From: Herbiconiux ginsengi
Lineage (GTDB): Bacteria; Actinomycetota; Actinomycetes; Actinomycetales; Microbacteriaceae
NCBI RefSeq assembly: GCF_900107435.1
Contig: NZ_FNPZ01000002.1
Location: 574,979 to 638,978 of the forward strand
DNA length: 64,000 bases
Reading direction: 5' to 3'
Position 1 is the stretch's first letter. Each line of letters begins with the position of its first letter. Positions 35,525 through 45,947 of the stretch are shown piece by piece. The notes under the pieces were generated by a model. That model had not been told where the DNA came from, did not search any database, and saw nothing but the letters and a program-made list of their open reading frames with translations. Position numbers and translations under genes: made by a program.

Positions 35525-37309
35525 TCAATACGTCGTGGGAAGGTCCGGGCCCGGCACGCCCGAAGGCAGTACCCGGTGTTCCTTCAGAACCTGCGACATG
35601 ATCTTCTGGAAGACCGGTGCCGCCGCCAAACCGTTCTCAATGGTAACGGGCTTCGCGATGGTGACCGAAACGACGTACTGCGGGTCGTCGGCCGGAGCGA
35701 GTCCGGCGAGCGAGGTGATGTAGCTGTCGCCGTAGGCTCCCGAGCCGTCGCTCATCTGCGCCGTGCCGGTCTTGGCGGCCACCCGGTAGCCCGGGATCTG
35801 CAGGTCGGCGGAGGCGTATCCGCCGGTGGCCACGGTCTCCAGCATGTTGATCGTGTCGGTCGCGGCCTGCGGCGACACGACCTGCTCGCCGGTGGTGTCG
35901 GGAACCTGCGTCACCGTGCCGTCGGCCTGCTTGCATCCGGAGACCAGCTGCACCGGCAGACGCACGCCGCCGTTGCCGAGGGCCTGGTAGACGCTCGCCA
36001 TCTGCACCGCCGTGGTGGCGAGACCCTGGCCGAAGGTGGTGGTGAGGTTGGTCTGGTCGTCCCACTCGTCGACGGGGTGCAGGATGCCGCCCGACTCGCC
36101 CGGGAAGCCCACCTCGCTCGAGGAGCCGATGTGGAACTTGGTCATGTAGTCGAAGCGCTGCTGCGGCGAGAGCAGTTCGCCGAGCATCGCCGTTCCGGTG
36201 TTCGACGACTCCTGGATGACACCGGCGAAGGTGAGCCGCAACGGATCGACGTGGAACTCGCTGTCGCGGGTCGACGCACCGTTCGGGTCGGTGAAGATGT
36301 AGGGCGCCTCCACCTGCGTGCCGACGTTCGCGAGACCGGCGTCGAGAACGGAGGCCGCGGTGAGCGCCTTGAAGGTCGAGCCGGGTTCGAAGGGGGCCTG
36401 GAACGCGATCGACCCGCGGTCTTCGGTGGGGGTCGCGTCGAGGTTGTTCGGGTCGACGCTCGGGTAGTCGGCCACGGCGAGCAGCTTTCCGGTTTTGACC
36501 TCCTGCACCACCACGGTGCCCCAGGCCGCCCCGGTCTCCTGCACGCGGGCGGCGAGGGCCTGCTGCGAGAACCACTGCAGATCGCTGTCGATGGTGAGCA
36601 TCGCCGTTCCGCCGGGCTCGGCCTCGGTGGTGGTGACGGTGCTGCCCGGGATGGCGACGCCGTCGGCGCCGCGTTCGTAGGTCTGCACGCCGTCGGTGCC
36701 GGTGAGGCACTGGTTCTCGATCTGCTCGACACCCGCGCTGCCGGTGGCCTCGCCCGCCTCGTCCTCACCCATGAAGCCCACCACGCTGCCGGCGACGGCT
36801 CCGTTCGGGTAGGTGCGCACCGGGTTCGAGGAGTAGTAGAGCCAGGGGATGCCGAGATCGCGGATGGAGCGGAACGCGTCGACGTCGATCCCGCGCACGA
36901 CGTAGGCGAAGTTCGATGAGGGGTCGGCGGTGAGGATGCCGTACACCTGGTCGGCCGTCTGCCCGGTGATCGCGGCGATCTCGCCGGCCGCCTGGGTGGG
37001 GGTGACCGTCGTCGTCGCGCCCTCGTCGTCCGTGCGGTCGAAGTCGGTGACCGATTTCGGCGAGGCCGTCACGTCGTAGCGCAGCACCGTGGTGGCCAGC
37101 ACGGTTCCGTCGTTGTCGACGATGTCGCCGCGCAGGCCGTAGGTGGTGGTCTCGGCCGAGAGTTTGTCGAAGGATGCCGCGTTGAGCGTGTCGGCCTGCA
37201 CCACCTGGATGGTGACGAGGCGCACCACGAAGACGGCCACGACGGCCACCACCGCGAACACCGCCACGGTGGCTCGGCGACGGGTGCTGCGGCTGGCGGT
37301 TGCGTTCAC
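35525..37309 (-). CDS. ftsI: Septal penicillin-binding protein FtsI (PBP3, transpeptidase)
   Basis: This 594-residue class B PBP has a short cytoplasmic tail, one membrane helix (about 14-35), a PBP-dimer domain and a transpeptidase domain. The active-site serine is S311 in the SxxK motif (S-T-F-K), and ESSNTG and KTGTAQ supply the second and third motifs. It cross-links septal peptidoglycan and works with FtsW. Translation starts at a GTG. A 36-base gap separates it from ftsL. Confidence 0.96.
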   Translation of the reverse strand: MNATASRSTRRRATVAVFAVVAVVAVFVVRLVTIQVVQADTLNAASFDKLSAETTTYGLRGDIVDNDGTVLATTVLRYDVTASPKSVTDFDRTDDEGATTTVTPTQAAGEIAAITGQTADQVYGILTADPSSNFAYVVRGIDVDAFRSIRDLGIPWLYYSSNPVRTYPNGAVAGSVVGFMGEDEAGEATGSAGVEQIENQCLTGTDGVQTYERGADGVAIPGSTVTTTEAEPGGTAMLTIDSDLQWFSQQALAARVQETGAAWGTVVVQEVKTGKLLAVADYPSVDPNNLDATPTEDRGSIAFQAPFEPGSTFKALTAASVLDAGLANVGTQVEAPYIFTDPNGASTRDSEFHVDPLRLTFAGVIQESSNTGTAMLGELLSPQQRFDYMTKFHIGSSSEVGFPGESGGILHPVDEWDDQTNLTTTFGQGLATTAVQMASVYQALGNGGVRLPVQLVSGCKQADGTVTQVPDTTGEQVVSPQAATDTINMLETVATGGYASADLQIPGYRVAAKTGTAQMSDGSGAYGDSYITSLAGLAPADDPQYVVSVTIAKPVTIENGLAAAPVFQKIMSQVLKEHRVLPSGVPGPDLPTTY

Positions 37310-37345
37310 GACGAGTTCTCCAGCGGTCGGATCATGCGGCGGAGG

Positions 37346-37942
37346 TCACCGCGTTGTCGGAGAGGGAAGCGCACCCTGCCACGGTACGTCGGGCTGCACC
37401 TCGGGTGCGGGAGGCGCGCTCTCGGCGCCGGCGGCTCCGGCGCCCGCCGCGGTCGCTCCCGCGACCGTCGGCGGCGTCAGAAGTGAGTTCGGCACGAGCG
37501 CCTGACCGCCCGTGACCGAAGTTCCGGCGGCCGCGACGGGCGAACCGAGCACGGCCCCGTCGGACAGACGCAGGTAGACCGGCGCACTGTTGGTCACCAT
37601 GCCGAGGGATTCGGCACTCGCCGCCAGGTTCTGGGGCGAGGAGAGCTTGTCGAACTGCTCGGAGAGCACCTGGTTGCTGCGGTCGAGCTCCTTCTGCTGC
37701 GACTGCAGCGAGGAGATCTCGTAAGCGCCGTCGGAGAGGCCGATCGAGAGCAGCAGCTGGGTCACCACGATGGCGAGCACCCCGGTCACCACCACGGCGG
37801 CATACGCGATCTTCGGCCGGGCCCGCTTCTGGCTGCGGGTCGGCACGATCTCGATGTGCGGGGTGATCGCGGGGAGGTCGTGAGCGGGTTCGGCGATGCT
37901 CGTGCGCGGTCGCGCCATGAAGGCGCCGGCCAGGTTCGTCAT
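37346..37942 (-). CDS. ftsL: FtsL-like divisome protein
   Basis: This 198-residue single-span protein sits between rsmH and ftsI, the usual place of ftsL. A basic cytoplasmic tail of about 45 residues is followed by a membrane helix (about 46-70) and a short coiled coil ([20 protein letters not shown]). The C-terminus is rich in Pro and Ala. FtsL sequences are poorly conserved, so the call depends on topology and position. The ATG overlaps the rsmH stop (ATGA). Confidence 0.82.
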   Translation of the reverse strand: MTNLAGAFMARPRTSIAEPAHDLPAITPHIEIVPTRSQKRARPKIAYAAVVVTGVLAIVVTQLLLSIGLSDGAYEISSLQSQQKELDRSNQVLSEQFDKLSSPQNLAASAESLGMVTNSAPVYLRLSDGAVLGSPVAAAGTSVTGGQALVPNSLLTPPTVAGATAAGAGAAGAESAPPAPEVQPDVPWQGALPSPTTR

Positions 37943-38913
37943 GCGATCCTCCTGATCTTCTCGGCTGCGCGGAGGCGCACGGGGATGGCGCGCGGATTGC
38001 GCGCACGCTCCTCGTCGTCGGCGAGTTCGGCGCCGCGCACGAGGAGTTTGAGTTCAGGGCGGTGTTGCGGCAGTTCGACGGGCAGGCCGGCCGGTGCGGT
38101 CGACGACGCGCGTGCCTGGAACTCGCGCTTCACGATGCGGTCTTCAAGCGACTGGAAGGCGAGCACCACGATCCGCCCACCGACGACGAGGGCGTCGATG
38201 GCCAGCGGGATGGCGCGCTCGAGCACCGCGAGCTCGGCGTTGACCTCGATGCGCAGCGCTTGGAAGACGCGCTTGGCGGGGTGGCCCGAGTGCGAGAACT
38301 TCGCCGGGGTCGCCGCCTGGATGATCTCGACCAGCCGGCCGGAGCGCAGGATCGGCCCGTTCGCCCGCTCGGCGACGATGTGCCGGGCGTAACGGTCGGC
38401 GAGCTTCTCCTCGCCGTAGTCGCGGAAGATGCGGCGCAGATCCGCTTCGGAGTAGGTGGCGATGATCTCGGCGGCGGTGAACTCGGCCGTGTCGTCCATC
38501 CTCATGTCGAGGGGCGCGTCTTTGGAGTAGGAGAAGCCGCGCTCCACCTGGTCGACCTGCATCGACGAGATGCCGAGGTCGAAGAGGATTCCCTCGACCG
38601 CGTCGATGCCGAGGCTCTCGAGCGCCTCGTCGATCTCGTCGTAGACGCAGTGCACGAGGTCGATCCGGTCGGCGAACGGTGCGAGACGCTCCCCGGCGAG
38701 CCGCAAGGCGTTGGGGTCGCGGTCGAGTCCCACGAGGTGGAGTTCGGGAAAGGCACGGAGGAAGGCCTCGGCGTGACCGCCGAGGCCGAGGGTGCAGTCC
38801 ACGAGCACCGCCCCGGGCGCGCCGAGGGCGGGCCCGAGCAGTTCGAGGGTGCGCTCGAGCATGACGGAGGTGTGGATCTCACTGAAGTCGGTGGGCTGTT
38901 CGTCCATCGGCAT
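37939..38913 (-). CDS. rsmH: 16S rRNA (cytosine-1402-N4)-methyltransferase RsmH
   Basis: This protein of about 324 residues uses S-adenosylmethionine to methylate C1402 of 16S rRNA. Motifs: [28 protein letters not shown] (SAM loop), [25 protein letters not shown] and [12 protein letters not shown]. The start is uncertain. ATG codons at 38913 and 38907 and a more upstream one at 38949 are in frame, and none has a strong ribosome site. It is the second gene of the cluster after mraZ. Confidence 0.93.
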   Translation of the reverse strand: MPMDEQPTDFSEIHTSVMLERTLELLGPALGAPGAVLVDCTLGLGGHAEAFLRAFPELHLVGLDRDPNALRLAGERLAPFADRIDLVHCVYDEIDEALESLGIDAVEGILFDLGISSMQVDQVERGFSYSKDAPLDMRMDDTAEFTAAEIIATYSEADLRRIFRDYGEEKLADRYARHIVAERANGPILRSGRLVEIIQAATPAKFSHSGHPAKRVFQALRIEVNAELAVLERAIPLAIDALVVGGRIVVLAFQSLEDRIVKREFQARASSTAPAGLPVELPQHRPELKLLVRGAELADDEERARNPRAIPVRLRAAEKIRRIA

Positions 38914-39011
38914 CCGGATTCTGCTTCGCAACCCCTGATCCCCATCCATTCCGACCTGGCACCGGGGAAGTGCGCCAGGGCGATGAACGGCTGGGAGTCA
39001 GGGGCAACGAC

Positions 39012-39443
39012 TCAGAACAGGCCCGGGATCACCTCCTCGTCGGTCTCGGAGAAGGCGGCTTCTTGAGCTTCGAGATAGGTGTTCCAGGCCTCGGCGTCCC
39101 AGATCTCCGCCCGGCTGCCGGCGCCGATCACCACGAGGTCGCGGTCGAGCTTGGCGTAGGAGCGGAGGGGCGCCGGAACCGTGACGCGGTGCTGCTTGTC
39201 GGGGGTCTCGGCGCTCGCGCCGGAGAGGAAGACGCGGAGGTAGTCGCGCGCCTGCTTGCTGGTGACCGGCGCCTGCCGGATCTTCTCGTGCAGCTCTTCG
39301 AACTCACGGGTCGAGAACACGTAGATGCAGTTCTCCTGACCGCGGGTCATGACGACGCCCCCGGCCAGTTCGTCGCGGAACTTCGCCGGCAGGATGATGC
39401 GCCCTTTTTCGTCGAGCTTGGGGGCATAGGTGCCAAGGAACAT
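39012..39443 (-). CDS. mraZ: Transcriptional regulator MraZ
   Basis: This 143-residue protein has two SpoVT-AbrB-like domains, each with the Asp-x-x-Gly-Arg signature ([17 protein letters not shown] and a second copy [14 protein letters not shown], which is partly degenerate). MraZ is a ring-shaped DNA-binding protein that controls the dcw cluster it heads. The start at 39443 ([15 protein letters not shown]) matches the family. A GTG one codon earlier is also possible. GGGGAGGG lies just upstream, and MraZ-box-like repeats lie 42-64 bases upstream. Confidence 0.95.
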   Translation of the reverse strand: MFLGTYAPKLDEKGRIILPAKFRDELAGGVVMTRGQENCIYVFSTREFEELHEKIRQAPVTSKQARDYLRVFLSGASAETPDKQHRVTVPAPLRSYAKLDRDLVVIGAGSRAEIWDAEAWNTYLEAQEAAFSETDEEVIPGLF

Positions 39444-39484
39444 CACCCTCCCCTTACTCTTCCGGCCAGAATTGTGGGCTACAA

Positions 39485-39507
39485 CTCCACTTTACTCCAC
39501 TTCCCAC
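39485..39507 (-). promoter_or_regulatory. MraZ-box-like direct repeats before mraZ
   Basis: Read on the minus strand, GTGGGA (39507-39502), GTGGAG (39500-39495) and GTGGAG (39490-39485) lie in tandem, the last two exactly 10 bases apart. Such TGGNN repeats before mraZ are the known binding sites of MraZ in other bacteria. Autoregulation of the cluster is expected. Confidence 0.65.
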
Positions 39508-39580
39508 CACCAAACAATGAATCTCGTTCTATTGGCGCGTCGGAGCTCCCTCAAGGGCCCGATTTCATGCGGATCTCACG

Positions 39581-39613
39581 GGTGGAGGGAAATGGAGGGA
39601 TTTCACCTCCACC
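39581..39613. promoter_or_regulatory. Stem-loop with inverted TGGAGGG repeats
   Basis: On the plus strand TGGAGGG recurs with a 10-base period (39583, 39593). The region also folds: arm 39581-39593 pairs with 39600-39613 apart from one bulged base. It lies between the DUF3040 terminator and the mraZ promoter. It may be a second, inverted MraZ-binding array, or an extra termination/processing hairpin. Confidence 0.4.
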
Positions 39614-39640
39614 GGGAGGGTTCGGGGCGAAAAAGGGCAC

Positions 39641-39668
39641 AAAAAAAGACCGGCCCGAAGGCCGGTCT
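39641..39668 (-). terminator. Rho-independent terminator after the DUF3040 gene
   Basis: On the minus strand a 9-base stem (AGACCGGCC / GGCCGGTCT) with a TTCG tetraloop is followed by seven T residues. It lies 23 bases past the DUF3040 stop. It isolates the dcw cluster from upstream transcription. Confidence 0.9.
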
Positions 39669-39690
39669 CAATTCAGGGAGGAAAGTGGAG

Positions 39691-40089
39691 TCACTCCTCG
39701 CGGTCGTCGCGACGCTCCCAGCGGTCACCCAGTCGATCCATGAATCCGGACTTGTTCGACGATGAAGACGATCCAGACGGGCGCGCGGCACCCGAGGTGC
39801 CGGTGGGGGAAGTGGAGGCGCCTCGCCCGCGCTTGCTGCGGCGGAGGGCGAGCAGCACGCCGCCGAACATGGCGATGAAGCCCACCAGACCGATCAACGG
39901 CTGATGGAAGATCACGCCGCCGATGACGATGCCCAGGCCGAGAATTCCGACGAGGATTCCCAGCACGAGCGCGCCGTAGTTCAATCGGCCTCGGCCACCA
40001 CCGACCGCCGACACGAAATCGGCATCGTTGTGGTAGAGGCTGCGCTCCATCTCATCGAGGAGTCTCTGTTCTTGCTCCGAAAGCGGCAT
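39691..40089 (-). CDS. DUF3040 family membrane protein
   Basis: This 132-residue protein starts MPLSEQEQRLLDEMERSLYHND, the conserved cytoplasmic region of the actinobacterial DUF3040 family. Two membrane helices follow (about 39-58 and 62-81), with a Ser/Gly/Arg-rich tail. The family is found beside mraZ in many actinobacteria and has no known function. GAGGTG precedes the ATG at 40089, and TACAAT 43 bases upstream is a likely -10 box. Confidence 0.9.
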   Translation of the reverse strand: MPLSEQEQRLLDEMERSLYHNDADFVSAVGGGRGRLNYGALVLGILVGILGLGIVIGGVIFHQPLIGLVGFIAMFGGVLLALRRSKRGRGASTSPTGTSGAARPSGSSSSSNKSGFMDRLGDRWERRDDREE

Positions 40090-40131
40090 CCTATTTCACC
40101 TCAGGCTCGGGACCGATGCGTGGTAGTGCTG

Positions 40132-40137
40132 ATTGTA
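40132..40137 (-). promoter_or_regulatory. -10 element for the DUF3040 gene
   Basis: TACAAT on the minus strand lies 43 bases upstream of the DUF3040 start. It is close to the oppositely directed -10 box of the polyprenyl synthase gene. No clear -35 box is seen. Confidence 0.45.
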
Positions 40138-40153
40138 GTGCGCGCAGTCTGGC

Positions 40154-40165
40154 TAGGCTAGGCGA
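40154..40165 (+). promoter_or_regulatory. -10-like element, probable leaderless start of the polyprenyl synthase gene
   Basis: TAGGCT at 40154-40159 is followed by 6 bases and the GTG at 40166. There is no ribosome-binding site, in line with a leaderless mRNA. Confidence 0.45.
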
Positions 40166-41275
40166 GTGATGGAAAGCCCGCGCCTAGTCAATCTCGTCGA
40201 CGCACGAATCAACGAATTTCTCGCATCGCGTGACTCCATTCTCGTCCGCATCGCCCCGGAACTCCGCCCGTTCGCGCAGTTCTCAAGGGATCTTCTCAGC
40301 GGCGGAAAACGGTTCCGCGCGCAGTTCTGCTACTGGGGCTGGCGGGCGGTCTCGCCGGCCAACAATTCCACCGCCGTGCCGGGCGAAGCGGAGCTGGATG
40401 CGCTGGTCGACCTCTGCGCCGGACTCGAGCTCTTCCACGCCGCGGCACTGGTGCACGACGACATCATCGACAACTCCGACACCCGCCGTGGGATGCCGGC
40501 CGTGCACCGTCGCTTCGAGGCGCTGCACCGCGAAGAGAACTGGCGTGGCACTGGAAACAGCTTCGGCGAAGGCAGCGCCATCCTGCTCGGCGACCTGCTG
40601 CTCGCCTGGAGCGACGAGCTCATCTCGCGCGCCGTGCTCGCCGCACCGTCTCTGCAGACGCTCATCGCCACCCGCGAGGCCGTCGACGTGATGCGCACCG
40701 AGGTCACGCTCGGGCAGTACCTCGACCTGCTCGAGGAGCGGGCCTGGGCTACCACCGATCCGGCGCAGTCGCTCACCCGCGCCGAGCGTGTCATCGTCTA
40801 CAAATCGGCGAAGTACAGCGTGGAGGCGCCGCTGCAGATCGGCGCGTCGCTGCGCGGCGCCACGCTCCCCCAGCTGGACAGCCTGCGCCGCTTCGGCCTG
40901 CCGCTCGGCATCGCCTTCCAGCTCCGCGATGACGTGCTGGGGGTCTTCGGCGACGCCGCCCGCACCGGCAAGCCGAGCGGCGACGACCTCCGCGAGGGCA
41001 AGCGCACCGTTCTGGTCTCGCTCACCCGCGCGAAGCTCGACAGCTCGGCGCGCCGGCTCTTCGACGAACTGCTCGGCGATCCCGACCTCGACGAGGCGCA
41101 GATCCGGATGCTGCAGCAGACCATGCGCGACACCGGCGCCGTCGCCGAGGTGGAGACGATGATCGGCGAGCGGGTGCGCACCGCCCTCGGGGAACTCGAG
41201 CGAGCGCCGATCGGCGACACGTCACGCGCCGAACTGGCGAGCCTCGCCCGCACGATCACGCAGCGCGAGACCTGA
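40166..41275 (+). CDS. Polyprenyl diphosphate synthase
   Basis: This 369-residue trans-isoprenyl diphosphate synthase condenses isopentenyl diphosphate with an allylic diphosphate. GGKRFRAQF is followed by the first aspartate-rich motif DDIID (98-102) and, near residue 255, the second (QLRDDVLGVFGD). The chain length of the product is not certain; geranylgeranyl or a longer menaquinone side chain are likely. The GTG at 40166 is favoured by the TAGGCT-N6 element, and an ATG follows directly. By gene order it corresponds to idsA2 of M. tuberculosis. Confidence 0.88.
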   Translation: MMESPRLVNLVDARINEFLASRDSILVRIAPELRPFAQFSRDLLSGGKRFRAQFCYWGWRAVSPANNSTAVPGEAELDALVDLCAGLELFHAAALVHDDIIDNSDTRRGMPAVHRRFEALHREENWRGTGNSFGEGSAILLGDLLLAWSDELISRAVLAAPSLQTLIATREAVDVMRTEVTLGQYLDLLEERAWATTDPAQSLTRAERVIVYKSAKYSVEAPLQIGASLRGATLPQLDSLRRFGLPLGIAFQLRDDVLGVFGDAARTGKPSGDDLREGKRTVLVSLTRAKLDSSARRLFDELLGDPDLDEAQIRMLQQTMRDTGAVAEVETMIGERVRTALGELERAPIGDTSRAELASLARTITQRET

Positions 41276-41286
41276 CGGGCAGAACC

Positions 41287-41628
41287 TCAGAAGGCCAGCG
41301 CCTGCGCCACCCGGCGCACCTCGGCCTTGCGGCCGGCGCGCAACGCCTCGATCGGCGCGATGTCGAGCAGATCGTTCGGAACGAGCAGCCACTCCACGAT
41401 CTCGTCGTCGGTGAAGTGGTTGTCGGTGAGCAGGATGATGGTGCCGCGGAGCTCGGTGAGCGGTTCGCCGTCGCGCAAGAAGCTCGCCGGCACCGAGAGC
41501 ACGCCGTCGCGTCGGGTGCCCACCAGATGGCGGTCTTCGATCAGTCGCCGCACCTTGCTGGGGGTCAGGCCGAGCAGCTCGACGAGGTCGGGAACGGTCA
41601 GCCATTCGGTGGCGGGCAGATCAGTCAC
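41287..41628 (-). CDS. Rv2175c-like winged-helix DNA-binding protein
   Basis: This 113-residue protein has an N-terminal helix-turn-helix (WLTVPDLVELLGLTPSKVRR) and a C-terminal domain with FTDDEIVEWLL. Both match the actinobacterial Rv2175c family. In M. tuberculosis this protein is phosphorylated by the neighbouring kinase PknL, which abolishes DNA binding. Here the PASTA kinase is divergently encoded 134 bases away. I chose the GTG at 41628; the ATG at 41679 would add 17 residues of non-family sequence. Confidence 0.85.
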   Translation of the reverse strand: MTDLPATEWLTVPDLVELLGLTPSKVRRLIEDRHLVGTRRDGVLSVPASFLRDGEPLTELRGTIILLTDNHFTDDEIVEWLLVPNDLLDIAPIEALRAGRKAEVRRVAQALAF

Positions 41629-41750
41629 GCATACAGATTGCCATGCATCCTGGTCGGCGCAACAATTTCCTTTCGTCACGAATAGATAAAGATGGGTGTC
41701 GGAACCGCAACCACTCGGTGTCTATGCGGCTAAGTGGATACCGCGCTCCC

Positions 41751-41762
41751 TAAACTCGAAGC
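41751..41762 (+). promoter_or_regulatory. -10 element, probable leaderless start of the PASTA kinase gene
   Basis: TAAACT at 41751-41756 is followed by 6 bases and the GTG at 41763. No ribosome-binding site is visible. Confidence 0.55.
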
Positions 41763-43741
<1,979 letters not shown>

Positions 43742-43742
<1 letters not shown>

Positions 43743-43787
43743 AACGCGAACGGCCCCGGTTCGACTGTACCGGGGCCGTTCGCGTTC
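43742..43787. terminator. 18-bp hairpin between the convergent kinase and DAHP synthase genes
   Basis: Arms 43742-43759 and 43770-43787 are perfectly complementary, with a 10-base loop. The stem begins at the kinase stop codon and ends 40 bases before the aroG stop. There is no U-tract. It is probably a bidirectional terminator. Confidence 0.7.
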
Positions 43788-43827
43788 CAGGTTGTGGCGT
43801 CCGCCGCCGCGCTGGTCGGACCGGCGG

Positions 43828-45243
43828 TCAACGACCGCCGTTCGTGGCCACGAGCTCCTCGGCCACGAGGAATGCCAGTTCGAGCGACTGCATGTGGTTG
43901 AGGCGCGGGTCGCAGAGCGACTCGTAGCGAGTGGCCAGGGTCGCCTCGTCGATGTGCTCCGAGCCGCCGAGGCACTCGGTGACGTCGTCGCCGGTCAGCT
44001 CCACGTGGATGCCGCCCGGGTGGGTGCCCACGGCGCGGTGCGCCTCGAAGAAGCCCTTGACCTCGTCGACCACATCGTCGAAACGACGCGTCTTGTAGCC
44101 GTTCGGCGTGGTGAGGCCGTTGCCGTGCATCGGGTCGGTGACCCAGAGCGGCTTGGCGTCCGACCCCTTGATGGCCTCCAGGAGCGGCGGAAGGGCGTCG
44201 CGGATCTTGCCCGCGCCCATCCGGGTGATGAAGGTCAATCGGCCCGGCTCCCGGTCGGGGTCGAGCTTGTCGATCAGCCGCAGCATGTCGTCCGGAGTCG
44301 TCGACGGGCCGAGCTTGACGCCCAACGGGTTGCGAACGCGCGACAGGAAGTCGACGTGCGCGCCGTCGAGGTCACGCGTGCGCTCCCCGATCCAGACGAA
44401 GTGGCTCGAGGTGTTGTAGGGCAGCCCCGTGCGCGAGTCGATGCGCGTCATCGGCCGCTCGTAGTCGAACAGCAGCGCCTCGTGGCTCACGAAGAACTCG
44501 GTGCGTTTCAGCGCCTCGAAGTCGGCGCCGCACGCCACCATGAACTTCACGGCGCGGTCGATCTCGCCGGCCAGCTGCTCGTAGCGCACGTTCGCGGGGT
44601 TCGAGGTGAAGCCCTTGTTCCAGGTGTGCACCTGACGGAGGTCGGCGAAGCCGCCCTGCGTGAAGGCGCGGATGAGGTTGAGGGTCGACGCGGCCACGTG
44701 GTAGCCGTCGAGCATCCGGTTCGGGTTCGCGGTGCGCGACTCCGGGGTGAAGTCGTAGCCGTTCACGATGTCGCCGCGGTAGGCCGGCAGGGTGACGCCG
44801 TTGCGCGTCTCTGTGTCGCTCGAGCGGGGCTTGGCGAACTGACCCGCCATCCGGCCCATCTTGATCACGGGCATCGAGGCGCCGTAGGTGAGCACGACGG
44901 CCATCTGCAGCACGGTCTTGACCCGATCCTTGATCTGGTCGGCCGTGGCACCCGCGAACGTCTCGGCACAGTCGCCGCCCTGCAGCAGGAAGGCCTGCCC
45001 GTTGGCGGCCGCGGCGAGGCGGTCGCGCAGATTGTCGACCTCACCGGCGAACACCAGCGGCGGGAAGGAGGCGAGGTCACGCGAGACGGCTTCGACGGCG
45101 TTCTGATCGGGCCATTCCGGCTGTTGCTTCACCGGAAGGGTGCGCCAATAGTCCAGACCCGCAATCACCGATTCATCCGCTTCGACGATTTGCTCTGTTG
45201 GATCTACCACTGGTTCGTTTCCCGTATCTGTTTGGTGTCTCAC
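43828..45243 (-). CDS. aroG: Class II 3-deoxy-7-phosphoheptulonate synthase
   Basis: This 471-residue type II DAHP synthase makes the first intermediate of the shikimate pathway from phosphoenolpyruvate and erythrose 4-phosphate. Conserved segments include FLLQGGDCAETFAG, KMGRMAGQFAKPRSS, ITRMGAGKIRDALPPLL, VTDPMHGNG and GGIHVELTGDDVTECLGG. The length agrees with the plant and actinobacterial type. A GTG start overlaps the stop of the PlsC-like gene (GTGA), so it is translated last in the glk-plsC-aroG operon. Confidence 0.95.
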   Translation of the reverse strand: MRHQTDTGNEPVVDPTEQIVEADESVIAGLDYWRTLPVKQQPEWPDQNAVEAVSRDLASFPPLVFAGEVDNLRDRLAAAANGQAFLLQGGDCAETFAGATADQIKDRVKTVLQMAVVLTYGASMPVIKMGRMAGQFAKPRSSDTETRNGVTLPAYRGDIVNGYDFTPESRTANPNRMLDGYHVAASTLNLIRAFTQGGFADLRQVHTWNKGFTSNPANVRYEQLAGEIDRAVKFMVACGADFEALKRTEFFVSHEALLFDYERPMTRIDSRTGLPYNTSSHFVWIGERTRDLDGAHVDFLSRVRNPLGVKLGPSTTPDDMLRLIDKLDPDREPGRLTFITRMGAGKIRDALPPLLEAIKGSDAKPLWVTDPMHGNGLTTPNGYKTRRFDDVVDEVKGFFEAHRAVGTHPGGIHVELTGDDVTECLGGSEHIDEATLATRYESLCDPRLNHMQSLELAFLVAEELVATNGGR

Positions 45244-45941
45244 TGGGAGACAGGCCGCGCGACGCTCGCGCGTTTCTCCTTTACCGAAGTCGCATACACG
45301 TCGGCGTATTCCTGGCCGCCTAAGCGGTGGAGCTCGTACATGATCTCGTCGGTCACGGAGCGAAGGATGAACCGGTCGGATTCCAATCCCTCGAACCTAG
45401 AGAAATCTAACGGCTTGCCGATGATGATGCCAATTCGCCGGATCTTGGGGATCTTCGACCCGATGGGCATCACCTTCTCGGTGTCGATCATGGCGACCGG
45501 GATGATCGGCACGTGCGCTTCGAGCACCATCCGGGCCACTCCCGTGCGTCCCCGGTAGAGCTTCGCATCGGGGCTCCGGGTGCCCTCCGGGTAGATGCCC
45601 AGCAGGTCGCCGCGGCCCAGCACCTTCAAGCCCGTGTTGAGCGACGCCTCCGAGGCCTTGCCGCCCGAGCGGTCGATGGGCAATTGACCGGAGGCGATGA
45701 AGAACAGCCGCACCAGCCAGCCCTTGATGCCCTTGCCGGTGAAGTACTCGCTCTTGGCGAGGAAGGAGACCTGTCGGTCGACCACCACCGGCAGGAACAC
45801 CGAGTCGCTGAACGAGAGGTGGTTCGAGGCGAGGATGGCGGCGCCCTTGGCGGGGATGTTCTCGAGGCCGATCACCCAGGGCCGGAAGAAGGTCTTGAGG
45901 ATCGGGGCGACCACGAGGTACTTCGCGAGGAAATAGAACAT
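45240..45941 (-). CDS. 1-acyl-sn-glycerol-3-phosphate acyltransferase-like (PlsC family)
   Basis: This 233-residue acyltransferase has the catalytic motif NHLSFSDS (40-47, H-x4-D) and the acceptor-binding motif YPEGTRSPD. It would transfer an acyl chain to lysophosphatidic acid or a related glycolipid at the membrane. The first 20 residues are hydrophobic and may anchor it. By position it matches Rv2182c of M. tuberculosis. It lies 6 bases after the glucokinase gene and overlaps aroG by 4 bases. Confidence 0.9.
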   Translation of the reverse strand: MFYFLAKYLVVAPILKTFFRPWVIGLENIPAKGAAILASNHLSFSDSVFLPVVVDRQVSFLAKSEYFTGKGIKGWLVRLFFIASGQLPIDRSGGKASEASLNTGLKVLGRGDLLGIYPEGTRSPDAKLYRGRTGVARMVLEAHVPIIPVAMIDTEKVMPIGSKIPKIRRIGIIIGKPLDFSRFEGLESDRFILRSVTDEIMYELHRLGGQEYADVYATSVKEKRASVARPVSQ

Positions 45942-45947
45942 CGGGCC

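Noticed and set aside
35510-35528. TTG start for murE
   Set aside because: The TTG overlaps the ftsI stop, but the GTG six codons later has an AGGAG site at proper spacing and is the stronger initiation signal. It is kept only as an alternative.
32496-35723. Open frame of 1075 codons on the plus strand
   Set aside because: It is the antisense shadow of murF and murE and has no recognisable domain. The sense genes have full Mur-ligase motifs and tight operon spacing.
38914-38949. Longer RsmH starting at 38949
   Set aside because: The 12 extra residues do not resemble the family N-terminus and the ribosome site is weak, though the start cannot be settled from this sequence alone.
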